Shown in pieces: positions 41,101-53,100 of a stretch of DNA of 64,000 bases. Source of the DNA: Notospermus geniculatus (Eukaryota; Nemertea; Pilidiophora; Heteronemertea; Lineidae). The position numbers and the translations under genes are program-made. Position 1 is the first letter of the stretch; each line of letters begins with the position of its first letter. Location: positions 131,586 through 195,585 of the forward strand of contig NMRB01000802.1 of the NCBI GenBank assembly GCA_002633025.1, written 5' to 3'. The notes under the pieces are model-generated. The model was given only the letters and a program-made list of their open reading frames with translations. It searched no databases and had not been told where the DNA came from.

Positions 41101-44100
41101 TTTCTAAGCGATAAGGGAAATCACACTGGGCTGTCAGCGTGGTGCAGTGGAGACTTCGGCACTGTCACCTCTGAGGTTCCGGGTTCAATCCCTGATTGGA
41201 CTCATTCTTCGTGTGATAGAGAGGGTGACTATCTTTGACAGCACAGATTTTCACCGGGCACTCTGGTTTTCTCCTGCTGTATACACTTTACACAATTCTA
41301 TATTCTATATTCTATTCAATTCTATATTCAATAAAGAGAGTTCAACATTTCTCTTTTCCCTGCACAGACAAACCTGGTAAACCAGGACCACCACAGGTCA
41401 GTGACGTCAAGAAAGACTCCTGTCAGCTCTCCTGGACTCCTCCCAAAAATGACGGCGGAAGCCCCATCACTAATTACGTCGTAGAATACAAGGCGACGAG
41501 TGCGTTCAAGTGGGTGAGAGCAGATGATCGTGTTGATGGTACATCGTACAAGGTCGAGAACCTCCATACCGGTATTGAGTATGAATTCCGTGTCGCTGCA
41601 CAGAACCGTGCCGGCATCAGTTCATTCTCCGCTACAAGAGAACACGCCGCTATTGACGAAGTCCCAAGTGAGTAACTTGCACCGTTTTGTACACAACCTA
41701 GGCCGAGGTTGAGTTCTTATTTCTGATTGGTTAGTGGCTCGTCTGACGTTGGGGTTTGACCGACAATTTGTTGGTTGAAAATCGCAGTGTTTTGAAGAAG
41801 TGAAAGTATGGGAGCACTTCAATAAGACAGCTCTCGGAGTCGACCAATTCAATGCGGGCCTAAGTCACGGCGTAATCTTTTTTCAGCTGGAGAGAAACCA
41901 CGACTGAAAGAAGGTCTTGTTGATGTCACCGTCGTCTCTCCCGAAGCCGCCATCTTGGATTGCGACATCCATCTCGGCAGCCCACAGGCCAACGTCCGAT
42001 GGTTCAAGGACGGGCGTGAGTTGTACGAATCGCGTAAACACGGCATGTTGATTGAGGGTGAGGTCTGTGAGCTCAAGGTCAAGGACACGGACTTTACAGA
42101 TGGTGGACGATACAAGGTCGAGGCTTCGAACAAACTGGGCAAGGTAGTCAGTGAAGCAAGGCTTACTGTTCACAGTGAGTAAAAACTTTAGCATTCTCAC
42201 CATTTTCAACCTACTCTTCATGTCACATGACATCTGATTGGTGTGAAATTTTCAGCCGATATCTCTGCAAAGGCTGGGTCAAATATAAACCACGCGCCAA
42301 GTGGATGTGGTGGAATGACGATCTCGATCTTTTGTGTTCATCTTGAATGTACTTTGTGTGAATAAACATACATTTCTTCCACTCCTTCAGTTGCTCCCAA
42401 CATCGAGTATGACAGCCGTTACTCCGAGCCCCAGACGATCAGAGTCGGCGCCATGATGACCATCGACACTAGGATCGGTGGATTCCCACGACCCAAGGTC
42501 ACATGGACCCTGAATGACAAACCGTTACCTGTCCTCGCTCAGGTCAAAACATCTGATGATTCATCGTCCATTCATGTCAAGAATATCTCACCGCAGTATG
42601 CAGGAACGTACAAGATCACGGCTCAAAATGACGTTGGTACGGTCTCGGCGGAGTTTGTCGTCAGTGTCCGCGATAAGCCGATGAAACCGACCGATTTAGA
42701 GATCATCGATATACAGAAGAACTCCATCACGATCAAATGGCAAGCCCCCAAACACGACGGCGGATCTGAGATCACGGGTTACACGGTCGAACGCCGGGAC
42801 ATGAAGCGGACCATGTGGACCGTAGCCGGCGACACCGGTCCTGATCAGAACACGTTCATGATCACCAAACTGATCGAGGGCAATGACTACTGTATCAGGG
42901 TGTACGCTAACAACAAGATTGGAGCCAGTGAACCCATTGAGCTGAAGTCACCGACAACAGTGAAGAGTCCGTATGGTAAGTTTGGACCTTCTGCTCTTTT
43001 GTCTTCTGCCCAGAGTCCAGCAGACAACATCTTCTGTCAAAGTTTTCTCACATCCTATGATACAATTTGCAAAATATTTGAAGAAAGGTTGTTCCTATCA
43101 ACCATCTGAAGAATGTTTCTTCAAATTCTTTCCAATTCGCATCCAATGTTTGTGATTTGTACCTGTTTTATTTCAGACCCACCAAGTGAACCAAGAAATG
43201 TCAACATTCTGGAAGTTTTCAAACATCAGGTCATCCTGGAGTGGCAGAAACCGAGATCAGACGGCGGAGCTGAAATCACTGGTTACACGGTCGAACGCCG
43301 CCAGCCTTCGGGATATTCCACCAGGTGGCAGGCTGTGAATGCTCATCCAATCAAAGCACGCGAGTTAAAGATCACGGATTGTGCCGAAGGACATGATTAT
43401 GAGTTCCGCGTGATCGCTGAGAACGAGGCTGGGTTCAGTGAACCGTCACAGCCAACAGCGATGGTGACCGTTAAGGACCCGTGGGGTGAGTGCATTTACT
43501 CCTTCAACTTCTTGTTCCCCCTGTAGGGGGCGTGACAGTGTTGGCCTCATCTAGGTGGTGCAACACGGACAGAGACGTAAAAAAACGTACATTCACTCAC
43601 AGCTAATCCCAATAGAGTAGTTCCGCATGTTCCATATTTTTTGCATTTTATTGACATTTGTATGAAAATTTTTGAATTAAACTTTTTTCAGATGCCCCCG
43701 ACGCTCCTACTAAACCTGTGGTTACGAACTTCACCGAGGAGAGTTGCTCCCTCAAGTGGGCCGCTCCAGAACATGACGGCGGAGCACCGATCTTATTCTA
43801 CGTGATGGAGATGAAGCGTCCGTCTGATTATCGCTGGACGGTCATCCATGATGACATCAAGGGAACGGAATTCACCGTCTCACATCTCAGGCCTGAGACA
43901 GACTATGAGTTCCACGTGATGGCTGAGAACAAGGCTGGTGTTAGCAAACCTTCCCAATCCAGTGGTATTGTCAGATACGGTAAGTTGTGGTTGGATTTTG
44001 TTGTAGAAATCAGTTTGTTTGGCAAGTGTACATTATGTAACTAGATGACAGACCAAAGACGTTTTGTAAACTGTCGTTTCATTGGTTGGTTTCCATTTAC

Positions 44101-47100
44101 AGAGGAGCCAATCTACGTCGTCCGCGGCCTTGAAGACATCGTCATCAGACAGCTACCAAAGAGCGCCACCTTTGAGTGTGAGTTTAAGAAATCCATGCTC
44201 AACGTCCAGTGGTTGAAGAATGGACGCCCGATCACTCACGTGTCGAATTATAAGGTGTCGGCGATCGGGCCGATCCATAAACTACACATTGAGAATGTTA
44301 CAGAGGATGATGATGCTGAGTACAGCATCACGGTCAAAGGTCGTGAGGTCACGAAGGCCAAGCTCACCGTGGAAGCTCCGCCACAGATATTTATTCAGGA
44401 TAAGTTCCGTGACCAGATCGTTCTGGAGGCCAACCAATCCTCCGTCATCGAGGTCCCCTTCACCGGCAGCCCGCAGCCCGAGGTCACATGGACGTACAAC
44501 GACGGTAAACTCCCCGACGCCAGACGGTTCAAGATTGATATCATCAGAAACATGACGTCGTTAATCATCAGTCGTGCTGACAGGAAGGACAGTGGCGACT
44601 ACAGTGTCCACTTGAAGAACAAGTTTGGCGAGGTCAAGATTACAATTAGTGTTCTTGTGCTGGGTAAGTTGAAGATTAAACTTCCTTCATTTCCTTATTA
44701 AACTGGGGAATATCATTTCTGACACCGTAAACTATGCTCAGGTCATACAACGTGACCTTGAAGGCCTCAAAATTTGAGCCAGCAATCCCAGAATTCATTA
44801 ATCTCACGACACTATTTCCTTTACAGACAAACCATCAAAACCAGAAAACTTCCAAGTCACAAACGTGACATCAGAATCGGCGCTGTTGTCATGGGAACCA
44901 CCCAAGGACGACGGCGGTAGCAAGGTCACAGACTACGTCGTCGAGAAACGCGAAATGAACCGACGAACATGGCAGACATTGACCAAGACGCTAGAACGTG
45001 AATTTGTCGCGCTGAAACTGGTGGAGGGTGTCAAGTACATGTTCCAAGTGCGAGCAGAGAATCGCTGTGGACTTGGTGAACCGGCAGACACACATGCCGC
45101 CATCATGGCCAAAAATCCATGGGGTAAGCGGGACATTTTGGGAAGTTTTGGAATTTGTGACACAGCATGTGTGAAAAATTTCTTACGGTTAGACGTGCAG
45201 TAATATCCATCTGCTACTTTCAAAGTTTATAAATGTTTGATCCCCTTAAACCTCTCTTCCTTCTCTTACAGTGCCCCCTGGTGTCCCAGAACCACCCATC
45301 ATTCGGGACGTTTTCAAGAATGAATGCAAGTTGAGCTGGCAGCCACCGTTCAATGACGGCGGCGCCAAGGTCACTGGTTACCATATTGAACGCCGATCAA
45401 CCATGAGCGCTCGCTGGATTCACGTCAACCGTGAACCAATCAGAGAGCTCCAATACCACGTGACCGACTTGGTCGAGAATAATGAGTATGACTTCCGTGT
45501 GACGGCAGAGAACAAGGCTGGATCGGGTGACCCTAGCGCCCCCTCCCAGAGGATCAGGGCAAAGGACCCATGGGGTAGGTGATCAAATTTATCATTTGAA
45601 AATATTAAACTGTTCGAAAACTCTTCTCCAACATGTGGTCAAGAAGTGTGAATCGTCAACAGAACTAATGATCAGGTTCACAAGTTCCAATTTGTTCCAT
45701 TTCAGACAAACCAGGCCCGGTCGGCAAGCCCGTCGTCTCAGAGGTCACCCACAAATCATGCCGCCTGACCTGGACCGCCCCTGAAGAAGACGGCGGCTCC
45801 CCGGTCACAAACTACATCGTGGAGTATCGTAAGATGGGGAACTATAAATGGATGTCGGCGCTGACGACGATTGATAAGATCACGGAGACGAGTATCGTTA
45901 TTCCCAACCTCCATGAGGATCAGGAGTATGAGTTCAGGGTCGCTGCTGAGAACAAGGCTGGAGTTGGACCATTCGTGGAAGCACCGATGGTCATCAGGGC
46001 CAAGAGTCCAGTTGGTAAGTACTCTATGCCCCCTGGGATGGTCATGCTTTATCAATTTCTTAGCCGGAGTTAAATGTATGTTCCCCAAAATGGCATATCT
46101 CCTGCATAAAAAATCAAACCATTTGATTTTGCCCTGATAGCCTAGTGGTTATCACATCCGCTTAGCAAGCGGAAGGTCCCAGTTCATTTCCAGCCCGGGC
46201 TATATGGGATTAATCATCCCTGGCTCTTCACGTCCGTCGCATGGGACAATAAGCCATGGTGCCTTGTGCCTTTGCAAGGGCAAGTAAAAGACTCCATCCA
46301 AGTGAGGAACATGAGTAACTTGAGATGGTCTCTTCCGTACTTACCAGGGCCAATAATGCTATGGTTAGGCCCTGATGGAAAATCTAAGACAATTTTGGTT
46401 TACCTTCAGTTGGTGACCCACCAGAGGTAGTTGACTCACTCACCGACCAGCAGATTGTCGCTCCGAAGTCTGCCACACTCGAATGTAGCATCAAACCTGG
46501 AAAACCTGCTGCTGAGATCAAATGGTAACAGTATCTTCTTGTCTTCATCCATCAATATGTAAACTTATCTTGAATAGCAGGGTTCTGGATTCATCTGTGA
46601 GCCATTCCAGCAAAAGCAGACGCTTGTCGCAAGTGATCATCATTGGTCATCAATTTACTCAACTATTATCACTGCTGTCCAGTACTGTTGTCAACCTGCA
46701 GAGACGTACATTTCAGCTATTGTGTTCTAAGGCTGTTAACCCTTTCCTTGAGTTGTGACAAGCGTCTGCTGTTACTGGAGCAGGTCACATCTGCTGACAG
46801 CTGATGTTGATAATGAAAAGTTTCAAAACAGATTCAAAGGCACCTTGTACCTGAAACCTGTCACATAGGTATTCATTGGAAAGCTCTTGGTGAACACTTT
46901 CTAATGGATACCTATGTGATATGGGTTCGGCAAAGTTACAGGTTTTAGGGTTAAAAGTTGAACTTGATACATGTTTTTCAATTCCAATCATTGTAACATC
47001 TTTATATCCTCTCTGTCTCCAGGTACAAGGAAGGTCGCGAAGTCTACAAGAGCCACCGCGTCCAGATGAGTTATGACGGGAAGAAGGCACAACTCAAGTT

Positions 47101-50100
47101 GACAGAGACAGAGCTTCTCGATGCTGGACATTACAAGTGTGAGGCCTCGAATGTCTTAGGCAGAGTTCACACCACGGCAACACTGACCATCTGCAGTAAG
47201 TAAAGTTAAAGTTTGGGTTTATAGTCCTATAACAACAATGGTAGGCCTAGAGGTGTCATCCGATTTTACACTTTAACCCCAGTCTATCCTGAAACCATTC
47301 CGTAGAACTCAGATGAGCTGCTCATTCAGCACTACAATTTGAGCATTTCTGACTGGTACCATTTATACACCTGAGTGGGGCAAGGCCAGTAAGGCAAAGA
47401 GACTTGCCCAAAGTCTCACGCCACAGTGGGATTCGAACCCAGGATCCTCTTGAAGAGTGGGTCTGGCCAAGATTGAACATGGAACCTCAACGATTACAGG
47501 CGCCGAAGTTTCTGTGTTTCCACTGGCGGAGTACCACTCTGACAACCCCAAAACTCTTGAACCTTGACAGGGTCCTAAGTTTCCCCTTTGTTTCCAGCGC
47601 CACCTAAGGTTGACTACGACAAACGTCTGAAGGAGCCACAGTCGATAAAATCTGGTGCCTCCATGATCATCACCGCCAACTTGAACGGTATCCCTGCCCC
47701 TGATAGCAGATGGTTCCACAAGGGGGCGCCGGTCGAGGAGTCGTCACGCGTCACCATCGAATCATCGGACACTTACACGACGCTGACGGTTAGGAAATGT
47801 ACGAGAGAGGATGCTGGGAAGTATTCCGTTATCGCCACGAATAAGGCGGGAACTGATGAGGTTGACTTTGACATCAAGGTCAGAGGTAAGTGGGTCAATA
47901 TTTGCTGAATATTTTGTTTCCCGAAGTTTCCAAGAAATCCCATAGCAACCACGATGGTGGATGCTGTCTCAGTGATGAATTCACAAACAAATTCTTTATG
48001 CATTTCAGACAAGCCCTCACCTCCCAACAACCTGAAGGTCAAGGCCGTTACAGCCGACTCGATCAGCCTCACTTGGGATGCCCCCGATAGCGACGGCGGC
48101 GACAGTATCACCGGTTACATCATAGAGAAGAAGGATGCTATGCGTACAACATGGACGACGGCGGCCATGTTGGGGCGTGACACGTTTGCGTACACCCTGC
48201 CCAAACTGATCGAGGGTAATGACTACTTGCTGCGCATCTACGCTGAGAACTCGGTCGGAACGAGTGAACCCTTGGCTCTGGTCGAGTCAGTCAAGGTCAA
48301 GAGTCCGTATGGTAAGTTACCCTCTCACTTCAGAAGTTAGAGTGGTGTAGTTACAAGAGCAACACATATCACCTCTGTGGTTGATAGTTCGATTAACTGT
48401 GGCTGGATTCGCTATGTATCAGGCAACTCAGTTATATGAGTAGGTCCACTGTGGGGTCTCCAAGAACAAGAGACTGGGTCATTGTAGGCCTCTTTGGAAA
48501 AAGAAGTTAAACAGACGAAAAAATTGCACCTGATCTTTCAACTTTCAGATCCTCCAAGTGCTCCAAGAAATGCCCACGTGACAGACGTCAGCAAGTCACA
48601 CGTCTCCCTGGCCTGGGATGAACCCAGCAAAGATGGCGGCTCGCCCATAACCGGTTACCACGTAGAGCGGCGGCAACCGTTCAGTACGCGCTGGACACGC
48701 GTAAATAAGAAACCGATTGAGACAACCTCGTACACAGTCAAGGACGTAGTCGAGGATACCGAATATGAATTCCGTGTCGTCGCGGAGAACAAGGCCGGGT
48801 GCGGCAAACCGGAGGAGATCGAACGTAAAATCAGAACCAAGGATCCGTACGGTATGTAACATTATAAAACGCACCTGCACTGAGACCAATTCACAAAGGA
48901 TTGGCCATACTTTCTATGGTTGAGGTGCCCATAGAGAGCCAGTGGGAGACTACTGCCATTAGAGTCACATGGTGACTTATTGGGTCCTGGTGATCACTGT
49001 TTCTGTCTCTCCCTCCAGATACCCCAGCCAACCCTGGCAAACCTGAAATCGTCAGCATCACCAAGGACAAGACGACGATCGCATGGTCAGCGCCTCCTGG
49101 TGACGGCGGAAGTCCGATCACTGGTTTTGTCATCGAAGCTAAGAAACCTTACGATCACAAATGGACCGTGGTGAAGACGGACGTCCCGCCAGGGGCCACG
49201 TCATGTGACATCACTGGCCTCATCCCCGATGCGGAGTACGAGTTCCGTGTCCTTGCCGTCAACAAGGCTGGTACCAGCAGACCGTCTGATATGTCTCAGA
49301 AAGTCAAGATTGGTAAGCTGCACCATCTTTTCAAGATCTTTGCTATTCTTTGACTCTGTTTAGGCCTGATTCAGCTGCTTTCATGTCGACATCCCTGTCA
49401 CCTCTTCCCCTGCCCCCTATCTTTGGATTTTAGAATTATTTCTGTCACTAACCATTTGCAGAAGAGCCTGTTGTCTTCAAGACACCCCTGAAGGACGTCA
49501 AGCTGACAAAACTGCCCGCCACGGCCACATTTGAGTGTGACCTGAACCGGTCCGTCCCGGTACAGTGGTTGAAGGATGGACGCGTCCTGCGTATGAAGGC
49601 TGACAAGTACAAGGTGGTCGACTCTGGCGTCCACCATAAACTCATCATTAACAACCTCGACTGGGAGGATGTCGGCGACTATACGGCTGTTGCTAAGACG
49701 ATCAAGTCAACCGCAGCACTGACTATTGAAGGTAAGGATATCAAAATTTGTGACCCGATCTAGCAAAAGTAGGCACTTTTGTCCGCCGTGTTTACTGATC
49801 CATACCGTGATCAGCGGACTTCATATTTACGCCCCTAGTCTCTCCAGAAACCTTTCTAGGGAACTCAAGGAGCAGCTCATTCAGTGCTCACTTGATTTTC
49901 TGCTTCTCTGGTTTCCTCCTGCATTCATACATATTTCCTCTTCCAGCCCCACCTACATTCATGGTCGACAAGAAATTCCAAGACAACCTGATCCTGAAGG
50001 CTGGCTCATCCGCCGTCGTCGAGGTGCCGTTTACCGGCAGCCCGATGCCTCAAGTCATGTGGACGTACAACGACAGCGACCTACCTGACTACAGGAGAAC

Positions 50101-53100
50101 CAGAGACGAGACCATCCATGGTATGACGGCCTTGACCTTGAGCCGACTGGAACGCAAGGACTCGGGAGTCTACAAGGTCACCTTTGAAAACAAACACGGG
50201 ACGGTGACGCTAGCCATACGGGTCACTGTACTCGGTGAGTTGCTCTTTGGTTGGCTCCAAGTTGTTCTGATACAAAAACTTCTGTGGTACAGTGTAGCCG
50301 TCCTACTGATCTTTTTGCGGTCAGAGCGTAGTATAGATGGCAGCACTGATGGTGTACAGGAGTGAGTTGTCCTGTAAAGAGGCCGAACTGAGCTGTCAGA
50401 CTTAAATTCTATATTCGTCTGTTTTTAGACAAACCTGGCCCACCCCAAGATTTCAACGTCAAGTCATTCACAGCTGAAACTGTGACCTTGACCTGGGATT
50501 CGCCAGCTGACAATGGCGGCAGCAAGGTGACGGGTTACGTCGTCGATCTCCGTGAGACGAACCGTCGAACGTGGCAACATGTGACCAACGTTCGTGATAC
50601 GGAATGTGTGGTGAAGAACCTTGTAGAAGGTCGTCGCTATGCTTTCCAAGTCCGTGCTGAGAATGAAAACGGTGTCGGTGAGGCGGTGGAGTTGCTGCAA
50701 CCGGTTGTGACCAAACATCCTTTCAGTAAGTACACAGGATTAATCCTGCTGGTCTAGTGGAAACATCACTGCCTGTCACGTCTGAGGATCTAGGTTCAAC
50801 CCCCAGCCAGATCCATTCTTCATGTGATAGAGAGAGCTACTCTCCTCGACAGAGCAGGATTTCTCTTTCTCATTTCAAATTGTAAAATTCACATTTCCAG
50901 ATGCGCCGGATGCTCCACCGGCTCCTAAAGTCACCAACCTGACGGCGACATCTTGTACGGTTTCCTGGCTCACACCGCCATCTGACGGCGGATCACCCAT
51001 CACCGGCTACATCGTCGAACGTAAAGCAAGTTACAGCAAAATGTGGACAAGAGTGAAATCCAAACCAGTGACGCAGACTTCGTTAGATGTGACAGATATG
51101 GTGTCGGGAACGGCGTACGAGTTCCGTGTGATCGCCGAGAACCTGGCGGGTCCCAGTCTCCCAAGCCTGGCATCGCCATTGGTTACAGCTAAAGAGCCTT
51201 ACGGTAAGTGCAGAAATGGCGTCTGCAGCTTTGTGTCTGCATGTGAGAGATGGCCCGTGGAGCACGGGAACCCCCCTCCCCCTGGTGGCCCTGGTCTGAA
51301 AACAAAATTAGAATGAGGGCTTGGTGGAAACGGGAGAAGCACCTTCAGTAACTTGGTCTTTCCTTCCACAGAAACCCCAACAAAACCTCTCCACCCAGAA
51401 GTGGTGGAGGTCACCAAACAGTCCGCTACCATAAAATGGGCCGAACCAAAACAAGATGGCGGCAGTGAGATCACCGGTTACAACGTCGAGTATCGTACAC
51501 GCGGTGGCGTGACCTGGAAACGCGCCAACGTCGCACCGGTCAAGGACACCAAGTATACCGTGGAGAATCTTCATGAAGACTTGGAGTATGAGTTCAGAGT
51601 TGTGGCTGAGAACAAGGCTGGTGTTGGACAGAGTTCTGATATCACCCTGCCTGTCCACGCCGTCGATCCAATAGGTAAGTCTTAGCTTTCCTCTCCAAAA
51701 TGTCATATTATAGGTCACGATAATATTCTGCTCATCTGGTTCTATAACCATAATAGTTTCTTGCAACAAGCCTCAAAAAATTCTGAACCAGGCTCCTTCT
51801 TGATGAGTTGCAGAAATCGGAATTAGGTCATCGTCACGGCAATGCCACCAGAGTCAAACCAGACGTCATAACGCCGTTTTGCCTGACGAACGAATCAAAG
51901 ACGTGGTCCAACATGTGGTGATCAAAACGGCATTATGGCATCTGGTTAGACTTGACCTAATTCTATTTCTGCAACTCATCTACCTGTACACTGCTTTTAG
52001 TTTGGTCTCCGTTAAGTCAAGTTCTTCATTTTCTTTTTACAGTTGGTACGCCACCAAAACTGGTCACACCCCTTGAGCAGGTGTTTGTAAAGGCATCACA
52101 GACGGCCGTCATGGAGTGTACAATCAAACCGGGAGAACCCAAGCCAGAAATCAGATGGTAAGTGCAGGGGACACCTCTCTTGGTGGGACACCTCCCTTGT
52201 TGGGACACTCCTCTTGTTGGGACACCCCTCATGCTAGGGCACCCTTCTTGTTGGGGCACCCTTCTTGTTGGGACACCCCTCTTGTTGGGACACCCTTCTT
52301 GTTGGGACACCCTTCTTATTGGGACACCCCTTTTGTTGGGACACCCTTATGCCAAGAAGTAATGAATGCCTGAAGGTCATCTATGCTGGTAGATCAGTTT
52401 TACCCTGTATTAACCATAACTCTCGTGTCTCTTCAGGTTCAAGAATGAACGTGAGTTGACGAAGGGACCCCAGTATTCCATGGAATACACCAAGAACAGA
52501 GCCGCGCTGACCATCAAGAACTGTGACGCACGTGACGCAGGCAAATACAGATGTGAGGCAGACAATCGCGTCGGCAGAGTTGAGACGGGCGCCAAACTTA
52601 TTGTGGCCAGTAAGTACAACGTCTTAAGAACGTCTTCAAGAATTTGATTTTGTCAAGAAAACCAAACTAGGCCTAATATTCTAATGAATCCCTTTCAGCT
52701 CCTCCAAATCTGGATTACGATCAACGTCTCAAAGAACCTCAGATGATCAAAGCCGGCAGCACCGTCATCATCCAGATAAACTTGACGGGTACGCCACCGC
52801 TCAAGGTCACATGGACCAAAGATGGCCGTCCAATTGCGGCAAAGAACATGTCGTTGGAATCGACGGATCATTACACCATCCTGACGATGCGGCAGACGTC
52901 CAAGGCAGATGAGGGCATCTACAAGGTCATCGCTGAAAATCATGCCGGGAAATCGGAGGCGGAGTTCAAGATCGGCATCAAAGGTGAGCTAGATCTTCGT
53001 CAAATTTGTTTCTTTGTTGTTTGGCCAGTGTACCTAACTCTGCATTGGAATATGTAACAAATGGGAAACGAGTAGCATATGGGCCTCTGGTAAGGTTCTG

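Noticed and set aside
51308-51769. 153-codon minus-strand frame, repeated at 59291-59752
   Set aside because: It is antisense to FnIII exon c and its flanking introns; the repetition comes from the segmental duplication.
52116-52373. Open frames giving GHPSCWDTP-like repeats
   Set aside because: They are produced by the 18-bp minisatellite in an intron; no splice or start context.
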